From an uncultured Caulobacteraceae bacterium (GTDB lineage: Bacteria; Pseudomonadota; Alphaproteobacteria; Caulobacterales; Caulobacteraceae), in the NCBI GenBank assembly GCA_937138625.1, contig CAKZPF010000007.1:27361-91360 (forward strand): 64,000 nt of DNA. Direction: 5' to 3'. Of this stretch, positions 34,154 to 42,837 are shown piece by piece (positions within the stretch are counted from its first letter, which is position 1; every line of letters begins with the position of its first letter). Below the pieces are notes generated by a model. The model was not told the DNA's origin. It saw nothing but the letters and a program-made list of their open reading frames with translations, and searched no databases. The position numbers and the translations under genes were made by a program.

Positions 34154-34356
34154 AAGCCTCGCTAAGTCTCTCTGCGTGGGCGGGTCCTAACCGCAGAATA
34201 CTGATCCAACCCCCCTGCAGATACGCAACGCTACAGCGCTTCATGCGATGTAGGCCTGAACCAACGCACGCGTCAGCTCATAAGCAATCTGTAGGATAGC
34301 CCGCGCTGCACCTGCCCTTGCCCGCAGCCTGACATACCCTGCCTCCCCCCAAAGCA

Positions 34357-34384
34357 AAACCGCCGCCCTGAAGGGCGGCGGTTT
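34357..34384 (-). terminator. Terminator of the TonB receptor gene
   Basis: 12-bp perfect arms AAACCGCCGCCC (34357-34368) and GGGCGGCGGTTT (34373-34384) around a TGAA tetraloop. On the minus strand the stem ends in TTTTGCTTT, 24 bp after the receptor stop. It may work in both directions. Confidence 0.85.
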
Positions 34385-34408
34385 GTTGTCTTGTATCGAA
34401 AGCGTGTC

Positions 34409-37396
34409 TTAGAAGCGCGCTTTCAGAGCCAGGAAGTACCGGCGACCGATGATATCATAGGTCTGCGGATCTGTATTGGCTTGAACGGCCGGAGCGTAAA
34501 TCCGGGGCTCCTGGTCAAGCAAGTTGTTAATACCCGCACGCACCGTCCAGGTGTCGTTCAGGTCATACGAACCCGAAACATCCATGTAATAGGTCGCATC
34601 CGTACCGGTTGCTGATGGGTCAATGCCCAGTTTGGCTTGGGCATGTTCCATCGCGCCAATATAACGGATCGAAGGCGTGACCGTCAGCGGGCCTTTTTTC
34701 CAGCTGGTGGTCAAGGTCCACTTCCACTCGGGGAATGCGGTCCCGATGCTGCCATCAATCGTACCTTGCAGTTGGTCGTAGTCATCACCCGGCAGAGGCT
34801 GGAAGCCAAATTCGTTCAGGTAGGTGACCACAAAATTGACGCTCATGTCACCAGCGTTTTCAGACAGACCCAACTGGTCAAGACCAAAGCGCCAGTCAAC
34901 CTGGAAGTCGACACCGCTGGTTTTGATCCCACCCAGGTTTTGGGTGAACTGCTGGAAGTTCCGCACATCACCCGAACCTGGATCACGTTGGAACAAGGCA
35001 CAGTAGAAGTTGCTGCTGCTAAAGGATTCGTTGAAGTCAGGGTCATAACAGCGTGACAACCCCTGAGCCGCCCCGATGGCCCCAATGGCGTCCACCAGGT
35101 CAATCGAGTACCAGTCCAAAGATGCCGTCAGGCGCGAGAAGATGCCGTCTTCGATTGGCGAGCGGAACACTAGACCCAAGGTATAGGTGTCAGCGGTTTC
35201 CTCGCTCACATTGGGGTTACCCCCGACCAAGGCACCAATCTGACCCGTGCCCTGGATAAATGTCGACATCACTGTTTCAGCATCGGCTGAGCTCAGACCG
35301 GCCGCCACCAGTTGCGCTTCACACAAGGCGGTCACAGCGGCCGCATTGCCACCAGTACGCTGCGGGCTGTCCACGTTACAGGGGTCAGCAGCAGCAGGGT
35401 TGCTGGCGTTTTGCGGGGCAAACAGCTCCGAGATATTCGGCGCCCGAATAGCGGTCTGGTAAGATCCGCGAACACGGAATGAGTCGTTAAAGGCCCACTC
35501 CCCCTCCGCTTTGTAGGCAAACAAGCCACCGGCATTGCTATGCTCGGAATAGCGCGCGCCAAGAGTCATATTGATTTCTTGAGCCCAGCTGACATCACGT
35601 ACCAGTGGCACAAAGACCTCGGTGAAATAGTCGAGGCTATCAATGCTCCCTTCGAGCTCTTGCTGCACGTTAAAGCCGGAAATGTCCCCAGACGACAAGA
35701 TTTGGTCAGGAATAAAGCGATAATCGTTACTGCGGTATTGGGTACCGACAGCAAATGAAACCGTACCAGCTGGCAGATCAAACAGATCGCCCGAAACAGT
35801 AGCCTCGAACATATCTTGCTCAAGGTAAGTGGCGTTTTTGGCGATCACACGGACATAGTCCGCACATTCTTCTGAAATCGTGCCGTAGCCAAAGGGATTG
35901 AAGCCACCGCAGAGCGCGTCACCGCCGTCTTCGGCATCCAACAGCTCTTCCACTTTGGAGTTCTGAACGTTCCCGTCCTGGATCTCGGTTTTGTCAAAGC
36001 GACCATGGCTGGCCCAGACATCCCAGAGCCATCCGTTGCTGAACTCACCGCGCAAGCCACCCAAAACATTCCAGATGTTATTGATATTGGTGGATTGACG
36101 GGGGCCAAGCTCGATAAAGCGACGACGCAACAACCAGTCGGCTTCCGGATCATCCCGTGAAGCCAACAATGTGGCCAAATCATCCGGCACATACGGGTTG
36201 TCGTAAGGCACGCTGAAGAAGAAGCCCGAGCCATCTGGGTTCGGAGCCGTGGGCGCCGGAGACGGTGCCAAGGATGAGGTGGCGTTGTAGTTGGTGTAGT
36301 TAACCTGAGTATAGGCTGTCAGGCTTTCATTAAAGTTGTACTCGCCCAAAGCGGTCATGGTTGTCCGCTCAAGTGGCAAAATCAACTTGTTTGGTGGCTC
36401 AAAGTTAAACGAGTAGCGCTCGCGACCCGCTGGGTTGGCGCCACCATTGGTCCAGAAGAAGTTCGAGACACGGTCATCAATCGGATAACCAAAGTTCTCA
36501 ACCAAGTTGTCCGAAGAGGCACTGTTGTTAAACAATGAGCCATCGGGGTTGAAGCTGAAAATTTCGGAATTGAAGACCGACCCGGCTGTCACGCCATAGG
36601 TAGCAAACAGATCATCAACCGCCTCTTGGGTCGGCGCATTGGCCCCCACGAAATAGCCCCCCATGGGGAAGAAAGATGTGGCCGTGGTAGCATCATTGGC
36701 AAAATCACGGGCGTCTTTGTTCATCTCGGCCCGGTTTGCGTAATCCAATGACAAAACGGCGTTACCTTTGCCCTCGGCAAAGTTACCACCCATCACCGCT
36801 GACGCCGAGAAGGTTTCAGCATCATTTTTGCCGGAACGCCCGTACTGGGTCGAGGCCTCAAAGCCTTGGAAGTTGTTCTTCAGAATAAAGTTCACAGCAC
36901 CCGCAACGGCGTCCGCACCGTACACGGCCGAGGCACCACCCGAGACCACTTCAACCTTTTGGATCAAAGCGCCAGGAATGGTGTTGATGTCCACAGTACC
37001 ATCAGAGAACGATGGCATGGCCCGGCGACCATTGATCAGCACCAGGTTCCGGTTCACACCCATACCACGCAAGTCCACCTGCGCGGCACCGGATCCACCG
37101 GGGTTGTTAGATGTCGAGCCCACAGACGGCACGAACTGCGGGAATTGGTTCAGGACCGTTTCCGCCGTAATCGCACCCGAATTGGCGATGGTTTCGGCAC
37201 CCACAGTCGTAATCGGCGAGTTAGAGACGTAATCTTGTCGAACAATGCGCGAACCGGTGATGACAACGGTGCCCACCTCGCCGGCGGCTTCTTGCGCTTG
37301 GGCAGGGGTAGAGACCATCGACGCCCCGGCAGTGGCCATGGCCCCGGCAATCATCGTGGTAGTCAGCAAGCGACCACGTGAATTGAACCCTTTCAT
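34409..37396 (-). CDS. TonB-dependent outer-membrane receptor
   Basis: 995 aa. A signal peptide ends at TPAQAQE (about 35), followed by a TonB-box-like EVGTVVITGSRI. The plug domain shows NQFPQFVPS, AAQVDLRGMGVNRNLVLINGRR and VEVVSGGASAVYGADAVAGAVNFILK, and the barrel ends in the C-terminal aromatic RRYFLALKARF. It belongs to the large receptors of the type common in Caulobacter-like and sphingomonad bacteria. The substrate is not evident. The next gene upstream in the same direction is oppA, so peptide uptake is a reasonable guess. Confidence 0.93.
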   Translation of the reverse strand: MKGFNSRGRLLTTTMIAGAMATAGASMVSTPAQAQEAAGEVGTVVITGSRIVRQDYVSNSPITTVGAETIANSGAITAETVLNQFPQFVPSVGSTSNNPGGSGAAQVDLRGMGVNRNLVLINGRRAMPSFSDGTVDINTIPGALIQKVEVVSGGASAVYGADAVAGAVNFILKNNFQGFEASTQYGRSGKNDAETFSASAVMGGNFAEGKGNAVLSLDYANRAEMNKDARDFANDATTATSFFPMGGYFVGANAPTQEAVDDLFATYGVTAGSVFNSEIFSFNPDGSLFNNSASSDNLVENFGYPIDDRVSNFFWTNGGANPAGRERYSFNFEPPNKLILPLERTTMTALGEYNFNESLTAYTQVNYTNYNATSSLAPSPAPTAPNPDGSGFFFSVPYDNPYVPDDLATLLASRDDPEADWLLRRRFIELGPRQSTNINNIWNVLGGLRGEFSNGWLWDVWASHGRFDKTEIQDGNVQNSKVEELLDAEDGGDALCGGFNPFGYGTISEECADYVRVIAKNATYLEQDMFEATVSGDLFDLPAGTVSFAVGTQYRSNDYRFIPDQILSSGDISGFNVQQELEGSIDSLDYFTEVFVPLVRDVSWAQEINMTLGARYSEHSNAGGLFAYKAEGEWAFNDSFRVRGSYQTAIRAPNISELFAPQNASNPAAADPCNVDSPQRTGGNAAAVTALCEAQLVAAGLSSADAETVMSTFIQGTGQIGALVGGNPNVSEETADTYTLGLVFRSPIEDGIFSRLTASLDWYSIDLVDAIGAIGAAQGLSRCYDPDFNESFSSSNFYCALFQRDPGSGDVRNFQQFTQNLGGIKTSGVDFQVDWRFGLDQLGLSENAGDMSVNFVVTYLNEFGFQPLPGDDYDQLQGTIDGSIGTAFPEWKWTLTTSWKKGPLTVTPSIRYIGAMEHAQAKLGIDPSATGTDATYYMDVSGSYDLNDTWTVRAGINNLLDQEPRIYAPAVQANTDPQTYDIIGRRYFLALKARF

Positions 37397-37718
37397 AACG
37401 TCCTCCAGAAAAACTCAGTCGGTTATAATTTTTTTATCCAGAGGATTCCGTTAACAAAACATGACCGCATGCCATGTCGCGTTCGGCGCCCCCCTGCGCA
37501 CCCCCAGTGCATAAGCCCATTCCTGAGAGTACAAATAGCGTTTCACCACAAAAACCTTTCGTCAACGTTAACTTGTGTTAGCGATACGGCTTCAGATGAA
37601 TTCGCAGCATAATTGCCACATTAAAATTCGTATACAAACCAATTCACCTGAGAGGAGAATAAAATTTCAAGGATACGCCTGGGAAAACCCAGATCTCTTG
37701 CCTGGGACGAATCCAAAA
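37397..37718 (-). promoter_or_regulatory. Leader region of the TonB receptor gene
   Basis: 322 bp between the receptor start and the oppA terminator. The ribosome binding site GGAGG lies just before the receptor ATG. The stretch 37560-37700 is AT-rich and would hold the promoter. No other gene is supported. Confidence 0.4.
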
Positions 37719-37744
37719 AAAAGCCGGGGTCACCCCCGGCTTTT
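37719..37744 (-). terminator. Terminator of oppA
   Basis: Arms AAAAGCCGGGG (37719-37729) and CCCCGGCTTTT (37734-37744), perfect over 11 bp with a four-base loop. On the minus strand it runs into eight T residues, 19 bp after the oppA stop. Confidence 0.9.
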
Positions 37745-37763
37745 CCATTGCAATTCGCAGCAA

Positions 37764-39359
37764 TTATTTTTTGAAGCACTTATAACGCGAGCGATGGATG
37801 TCGGTGATGTTGTCCTTCCAGCCCGTCACGTTTGGATCCACCAGATTTTTATTTTGGTAGAAATAAATCGGGGCTACCGCCGCATCATTCAACATAATCT
37901 GCTCGGCTTCCGCTAACAGACGGCCGCGGGTGGCAGGGTCTTTGGTGTTATTGGCCTTTTCCAACAGCGCGTCATAAGCTGGGTTTTTATAATCCCCATA
38001 ATTTTGTGGTCCCGTGCGCGAGTCCATCAGATACAGGAAACTATAGGCGTCGTTGAAATCAGCGATCCAGCCGGCATCGGCCACCATAAAGTTCCGGGCC
38101 CGCAGATTATCATAGGCGATTTGGGTTTCGATCGAGATGATATCCGCCTCGACGCCGATGGATTTCCAGTCATTTTGAATGGCTGGCATAATCAGCTTGG
38201 GGTCCGCACTGTTGCGATACTGAAGCTCAATCACCAAGGGGTTTTCAGGGCTGTAGCCTGCTTCAGCCAAGATCTTTTTGGCTTCTTCCTTACGCTTTTC
38301 GGCAGACCAATCAGCCCAAGCCACCTCGGAAATGCTCTCAAAGCCTGCGGTCCCTGGGGGCACAAAGGCATAAGCGGGTGTTTGGCCACCTTTCAGAATC
38401 TTCTCGGTGATAAATTCACGGTCAATAGACATAGAAAGGGCCGTGCGAATGCGTGGATCATCAAAAGGCTTTTTGTTGGTGTTAAACACCACATAGAATA
38501 CGCCCAGATAGGTGTGCACGCGCACAAAATCCGGCATAGTCTTTTGCAGGTGCTGCAAGCGGTTCGATGCAAAATCGGTGTTGGCGTGCAGCTCGCCTTT
38601 TTTCACGCGGCGCTCGGCGGAATTGGTGTCCACTGTCGGATAGTAGAAAATTTCGTCCAGGCAAACGTTTTCCGCATCCCAGAAATTTTCGTTCTTGGCC
38701 ACATGCACATAATCACCCAGACGCCACTCTTTCAGGGTGAAGGCTCCATTGGTCACCACATTTTCAGGGCGAATCCACTGCTCGCCCACCTTTTCATAAA
38801 CGTGGCTGGGCAGGGGAAAGGTGGTGTAGTGCATCAACAGTTGCGGCAAAAATGGTGCCGGATGCTCGAGCGTGATTTCAAGTGTTTTGTCATCAATGGC
38901 ACGCACCCCCACATCCTCGGGTGGCAAGCTGCCGTTGTTCACTTGCTCGGCGTTTTTGATCAGATACAGGATCGAAGCATATTGCGCAGCGGTTTTCGGT
39001 GTCAGGATGCGGCGAAAACCATCGACAAAGTTCTGGGCCACCACAGGCTCACCGTCCGACCACTTGGCCTCGCGCAAGGTGAAGGTCCAGGTCTTGCCAT
39101 CCTCGGAAACCTCCCAGGCCGTGGCCATACCGGGCACGGGCTTGGCGTCCAGATCCTCGGTGGTCAGACCCATGAACATATCGCCGATGATATTGTTTTC
39201 CCAGGTCCCACTGGCTTTGTGGGGGTCCAAAGACAAGGGCTCAGAGGTATTGCCCTGGTGGAAGACCACACTATCGGGGTCGGTCTCCGGTTGCCCGCCT
39301 CCACACGCGGTTAATGTGACCATCATTGCCAATACAGCGAACATGCGGGCAAAAGCCAT
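37764..39359 (-). CDS. oppA: Oligopeptide ABC transporter substrate-binding lipoprotein
   Basis: 531 aa from the ATG at 39359, which has GGGAGG upstream. The lipobox is VTLTACGGG (Cys about 18). Typical SBP_bac_5 features are EPLSLDPHKASGTWENNI, DGKTWTFTLREAKWSDGEPV, FVDGFRRILTPKTAAQYAS (the OppA/MppA signature), and FNTNKKPFDDPRIRTALSMSIDREFI. It delivers peptides to OppBC. The permease genes lie on the same strand 2.6 kb upstream, separated by plus-strand genes; oppD/oppF are not in the window. Confidence 0.93.
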   Translation of the reverse strand: MAFARMFAVLAMMVTLTACGGGQPETDPDSVVFHQGNTSEPLSLDPHKASGTWENNIIGDMFMGLTTEDLDAKPVPGMATAWEVSEDGKTWTFTLREAKWSDGEPVVAQNFVDGFRRILTPKTAAQYASILYLIKNAEQVNNGSLPPEDVGVRAIDDKTLEITLEHPAPFLPQLLMHYTTFPLPSHVYEKVGEQWIRPENVVTNGAFTLKEWRLGDYVHVAKNENFWDAENVCLDEIFYYPTVDTNSAERRVKKGELHANTDFASNRLQHLQKTMPDFVRVHTYLGVFYVVFNTNKKPFDDPRIRTALSMSIDREFITEKILKGGQTPAYAFVPPGTAGFESISEVAWADWSAEKRKEEAKKILAEAGYSPENPLVIELQYRNSADPKLIMPAIQNDWKSIGVEADIISIETQIAYDNLRARNFMVADAGWIADFNDAYSFLYLMDSRTGPQNYGDYKNPAYDALLEKANNTKDPATRGRLLAEAEQIMLNDAAVAPIYFYQNKNLVDPNVTGWKDNITDIHRSRYKCFKK

Positions 39360-39451
39360 TTGCACCTCCCGTTGAGTTTCAGTAGGGCTAGGGACATGAC
39401 ACGAGACACGGGGATTGTAAAGAGATCTCCAGTTGCCAACAGGAGCCCACC

Positions 39452-40012
39452 ATGCGCCCATTTCCCCTCACCCTTTCCCCGTTGCTGGCCCGCTGCGCTC
39501 GCCATAAAACATACAAAGTGATGGGGATGGCCCTTGGCGCTGTCGTCTGGTTGACGGGCACGGCCGCCTTGGCCGAGGATCCCACACCGCTGTCACCGGT
39601 TGTGGCGTGCCGTGACATTGCCGACCCCGCCGACCGGCTGGCCTGTTATGATCAACAGGTGGGCGCGCTTAAGGCCGCCCAAGACAAAGGTGAGATCGTC
39701 GCCTATGACAAAGACAAGGTCAAAACCGTGCAGCGCGAAGCCTTTGGTTTCTCTCTGCCCAGTTTGCCCAAGCTTGGCTTGCCCGGCGAGGACATTGACA
39801 GCGTTGATGTCCTGGTCACCAAAATGCGCCATGTCGGCGGCGAGACCTGGATCTTCTTTTTGGACAATGGACAAATCTGGGAGCAAATCGACGATCGCCT
39901 CAGCCGCCCCCGCCGCCTGCCCATCGAAGCCTCCATCCGCACCGCCGCCTTTGGCAGTTACTTGATGAAAGTCGGGGATCAGCGCGCGGTGCGGGTACGC
40001 CGCGTGCAATAA
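39452..40012 (+). CDS. Hypothetical exported protein
   Basis: 186 aa. A signal-like N-terminus (VMGMALGAVVWLTGTAALAEDP) is followed by VACRDIADPADRLACYDQQV, a two-cysteine motif that recurs in small periplasmic proteins of alphaproteobacteria. The C-terminal half, from VLVTKMRHVGGETWIFFLDNGQIWEQIDDRL to the end, is predicted beta-rich. Family function unknown. The gene is divergent from oppA with 92 bp between them. Confidence 0.7.
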   Translation: MRPFPLTLSPLLARCARHKTYKVMGMALGAVVWLTGTAALAEDPTPLSPVVACRDIADPADRLACYDQQVGALKAAQDKGEIVAYDKDKVKTVQREAFGFSLPSLPKLGLPGEDIDSVDVLVTKMRHVGGETWIFFLDNGQIWEQIDDRLSRPRRLPIEASIRTAAFGSYLMKVGDQRAVRVRRVQ

Positions 40013-40088
40013 GCTGGCAAGCGCAAGAAATCGCCATCCCCAATCGAAAGGCACTTGCCTTCCTTGTGGCCGCGCACTAGCCATAAAG

Positions 40089-40466
40089 GTGATGACTCGC
40101 ACCGCCTATCATCGCTATTGCCTTAGCCTGTGGCTCGCGCTTGCTGTTTTTGTCCAAGCGTTGATCCCTGCGGGCTTTATGCCAAATTTGGGGGGCGACA
40201 ACGGCCAAACCCCACTGGTGATCTGCACGGCCCAGGGTGCTGAGACCCTGACACCGAACACCGAGCCTTCATCCCCCACCCATGAGGCCGACAGCGTCTG
40301 CGCTTATGCCCTAATGGGGCAAAGTCCGGTCTTGCCAGATCCGATCGTGGTGGCGGCACCTCAACCCACACACATGCACAGCGCCTATGGGCTGGTGCGC
40401 CACAATCCCCCCTTGCGCGCCTGGGTGCAGCCTTATGCCCCCCAAGCGCCCCCTGCCCCCCTGTAA
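40089..40466 (+). CDS. DUF2946-like small exported protein
   Basis: 125 aa. An N-terminal hydrophobic helix (LSLWLALAVFVQALIPAGFMP) leads into VICTAQGAE, then a Cys in VCAYALMG and a C-terminal APQAPPAP. Members of DUF2946 share the IPAGFMP...ICTA...C pattern and often lie near metal or copper genes. No metal genes are seen here. The overall call is tentative. Confidence 0.6.
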   Translation: MMTRTAYHRYCLSLWLALAVFVQALIPAGFMPNLGGDNGQTPLVICTAQGAETLTPNTEPSSPTHEADSVCAYALMGQSPVLPDPIVVAAPQPTHMHSAYGLVRHNPPLRAWVQPYAPQAPPAPL

Positions 40467-40530
40467 CAAGCTTGCTTCGCTATAAACTGGCTCAGGCCTG
40501 ACCTGAGCGCGCTTACAGGACACCTTTATC

Positions 40531-41661
40531 ATGAACACTCTCCCTTTGGTGCGGTCAGCAGACCGGCCTTTTGCCACGCTTGAAAAGACGCAAGCGCAAA
40601 CCTCTCACCCCGCATTTTCCATCCCGGCGCCATCCCGCGCAGGCCTGGGCTCAGAGACAATCATCGAAATCGCGGCCGAAGCGATGACTCCGTACCAGGA
40701 CCACCTCGATCCACAGACTTTGGAGGCTAAGCAACTGGCCCTGGAGGGCTATATGCTGCGCTTTGCCAAAACTGACAGTGTGCAGCATTTGGCCGACTAT
40801 TATCAATCAAACCCTGCCTACACTGCGCTGCCCCCCATCACCGAAGCGAAACTGGCCGAGTTGACGCGTCAACAAATGCTGCTGTTCGCAGAATTTGCCG
40901 CCATTGGCCTGACCGGGTTCATCCCGCCCGCCTGTGAGAACTATCAGTTCCTGCGCACGGCCTGGGAAGCCAATGGCGCAACCAAGACTGAACTGGTGCA
41001 GCTGGATCACCACCAGCGCTATCAACAAACCGTGGTGTGCCCCGATGATGTGCGCCAATCCATCCGCAGCGTCACAGATGACATCAGCCAGGGCCGCATT
41101 GCCTTTGTGCCCGATTTGCCCAATGTGATGTGCGATATCGGGGACACCCACGCCATGGTCAAAGGCCAAGTGCCCACCAACAGTTGGTTTGGCGTGCCCA
41201 CCATCAGCTTTGCCATGACCGTGAATGATCATGATGTGGTGCCGGACCCGATGGACTCGTCTGATATGCCCGCCCTGCTGTATCGGGGTGTGCGGGCCCA
41301 GCATATGCTGGACCAGCCCTTTGGGGACACGATCGTCGACCATGGCCCTTACAAAGAACACTACACCGGCGCGATCTATGATCACATCGCAGCGGATTAT
41401 GATGCCCGCCTGGCCGAGAACCGTTTTGGGATCGCCACGCGCTTCCCCGCAACCTTCCAAAAGCCAGCGGTCTCGGATTTCACAGAAACCGTGACCTATC
41501 TGCCCTATTTCGCACAAAGCACCATGGACGCCATGAAAGCCAATCCCACTTTTCAAACGGCCGTCAAAGACGTGCAAACCCAGGTTCAACAGGGACAATG
41601 GCCCACACCCGATGCGGTCGAGACCCTGATGAACGCGGCCAAGGCGCGCGATGCGCACTAG
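40531..41661 (+). CDS. Unrecognised 376-aa protein upstream of the Cys-Cys peptide gene
   Basis: No family recognised. No signal peptide or membrane segment. The N-terminus is basic and Thr/Pro-rich; the middle has clustered His/Asp/Cys (LVQLDHHQRYQQTVVCPDDV, LPNVMCDIGDTHAMV, VNDHDVVPDPMDSSDMP, IVDHGPYKEHYTGAIYDHIAADYD) that could bind a metal. The coding strand is supported by codon pattern and by the short gene that follows 36 bp later. The opposite-strand frame is low-complexity. The pair lies inside the opp locus and ends at a strong terminator, so a role in making or handling the peptide is possible but unproven. Confidence 0.7.
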   Translation: MNTLPLVRSADRPFATLEKTQAQTSHPAFSIPAPSRAGLGSETIIEIAAEAMTPYQDHLDPQTLEAKQLALEGYMLRFAKTDSVQHLADYYQSNPAYTALPPITEAKLAELTRQQMLLFAEFAAIGLTGFIPPACENYQFLRTAWEANGATKTELVQLDHHQRYQQTVVCPDDVRQSIRSVTDDISQGRIAFVPDLPNVMCDIGDTHAMVKGQVPTNSWFGVPTISFAMTVNDHDVVPDPMDSSDMPALLYRGVRAQHMLDQPFGDTIVDHGPYKEHYTGAIYDHIAADYDARLAENRFGIATRFPATFQKPAVSDFTETVTYLPYFAQSTMDAMKANPTFQTAVKDVQTQVQQGQWPTPDAVETLMNAAKARDAH

Positions 41662-41697
41662 GCCGCTCCCTTTGTGATCAACCAACAGGAGGACACC

Positions 41698-41841
41698 ATG
41701 ATCACTGCCACACAACAAACACAAAACACCCAAACACAAGACGTGAAAGAACAGGAAAACATGGCTCAGCAGTTCGCAGCCTTGATCCAAGAAGACGCGA
41801 CCAGCGATATTAAACCTTGCTGTGTCGAGATCACAGCCTAG
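41698..41841 (+). CDS. 47-aa peptide with C-terminal Cys-Cys, possible precursor peptide
   Basis: The ATG at 41698 is preceded by a full AGGAGG eight bases upstream (spacer ACACC). The product begins MITATQQTQNTQTQD (Gln/Thr-rich), has a short amphipathic helix MAQQFAALIQED and ends DIKPCCVEITA, with Cys41-Cys42. This leader-helix-core layout is like that of ribosomally made, modified peptides, but no known class matches. It is the last gene of the block and is followed at 22 bp by a strong terminator. Alternatively it is a small metal-binding or toxin-like protein. Confidence 0.65.
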   Translation: MITATQQTQNTQTQDVKEQENMAQQFAALIQEDATSDIKPCCVEITA

Positions 41842-41862
41842 GTATCGCTTGGATATATGATG

Positions 41863-41893
41863 AAAAAGGGAGGCCGTTGGCCTCCCTTTTTTT
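41863..41893. terminator. Strong terminator after the peptide gene
   Basis: 13-bp perfect arms AAAAAGGGAGGCC (41863-41875) and GGCCTCCCTTTTT (41879-41891) around a GTT loop, with seven T residues. The A-run on the left also allows termination from the oppC side. Confidence 0.93.
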
Positions 41894-41937
41894 AACTCGA
41901 TACCCTCAGGCGTTTGATCAGCATCACCGGTGCTTGA

Positions 41938-42837
41938 TCACCGATCCTTGGGGTCGATGGCGTCACGCAAACCATCCCCAATGAAATTAAAGCAGAACAG
42001 CGTCACCACCATGGTCACGGCGGGATAAATCAACAACCAGGGCGCCAGTTCCATATTCGCCGCGCCATGGGAAATCAAAACCCCCAGTGACGTCAGCGGC
42101 TCCTGCACACCCAAACCAATAAAGCTCAGAAAGCTTTCCGCCAGGATCACCGCTGGAATGGTCAGGGTGACATAAACCACCACCGGGCCCAGCACATTCG
42201 GCGCCAGGTGTTTAAAGATAATGCCCGTGGGGCGTACGCCAGCAGCGCGCGCCGCCTCGACGAATTCTTTTTGCTTCAACGAAATGGTCTGGCCACGCAC
42301 AATCCGCGCCATGGTCAACCATTCAACGGCCCCGATGGCGACGAACATCAAAATGAAGTTCCGGCCAAAAACCACCATCAGGATGATCACAAAAAAGATG
42401 AAAGGCAAGGAATAGAGAATATCCACAAAGCGCATCATCAGATTGTCAACCCAACCGCCGACATAGCCTGCAACCGCACCATAAATCACGCCAATAACCA
42501 AGGAGACCGTGGTGGCCGTCAGACCCACCGCCAACGACACCCGCAAACCATACAGCAACCGCACCAAAAGGTCGCGCCCCTGGCTGTCGGTACCGAAATA
42601 GTGCTGCGAGGCCGCATCCGGCCCGATCAGCACATTGTCGCGGTCAATAAAATCATACTCATAAGGCATGAAATAGGGGCCAAAAATGGCGGTCAATGTG
42701 ATCAAAGCCAACAGCACCATGCTGGCCACGGCGGCCTTGTTGCGCATCAGGCGGCGGCGGGCATCATCCCACAACGAGCGGCTTTTGATCTCCGCCGTTT
42801 TCATAAGTTCGGCATTGGGGGTCTCTGCGGTCGTCAT
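41938..42837 (-). CDS. oppC: Oligopeptide ABC transporter permease
   Basis: 299 aa with the OppC N-terminal cytoplasmic segment and six membrane helices. LIGPDAASQHYFGTDSQGRDLLVRLLYGLRVSL is the OppC/DppC signature, and the coupling EAA loop is EFVEAARAAGVRPTGIIFKHLAPNVLGPV. It overlaps oppB by one base. It ends 44 bp from the shared terminator with the convergent peptide gene. Confidence 0.95.
   Translation of the reverse strand: MTTAETPNAELMKTAEIKSRSLWDDARRRLMRNKAAVASMVLLALITLTAIFGPYFMPYEYDFIDRDNVLIGPDAASQHYFGTDSQGRDLLVRLLYGLRVSLAVGLTATTVSLVIGVIYGAVAGYVGGWVDNLMMRFVDILYSLPFIFFVIILMVVFGRNFILMFVAIGAVEWLTMARIVRGQTISLKQKEFVEAARAAGVRPTGIIFKHLAPNVLGPVVVYVTLTIPAVILAESFLSFIGLGVQEPLTSLGVLISHGAANMELAPWLLIYPAVTMVVTLFCFNFIGDGLRDAIDPKDR

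Larger units (their letters stand above)
34086..34408. other. Intergenic gap between sppA and the TonB receptor
   Basis: 323 bp between two convergent genes. It holds a weaker hairpin at 34126-34152 and a strong one at 34358-34384 (listed separately). Between them, 34154-34350 shows no gene, repeat or RNA I can recognise. Confidence 0.6.

Noticed and set aside
38004..39314. Plus-strand frame of 436 codons
   Set aside because: Antisense shadow of oppA, whose signatures are clear.
40807..41790. Minus-strand frame of 327 codons opposite the 376-aa gene
   Set aside because: Low-complexity His/Gly-rich shadow; the plus strand has better codon pattern and a coupled downstream gene.
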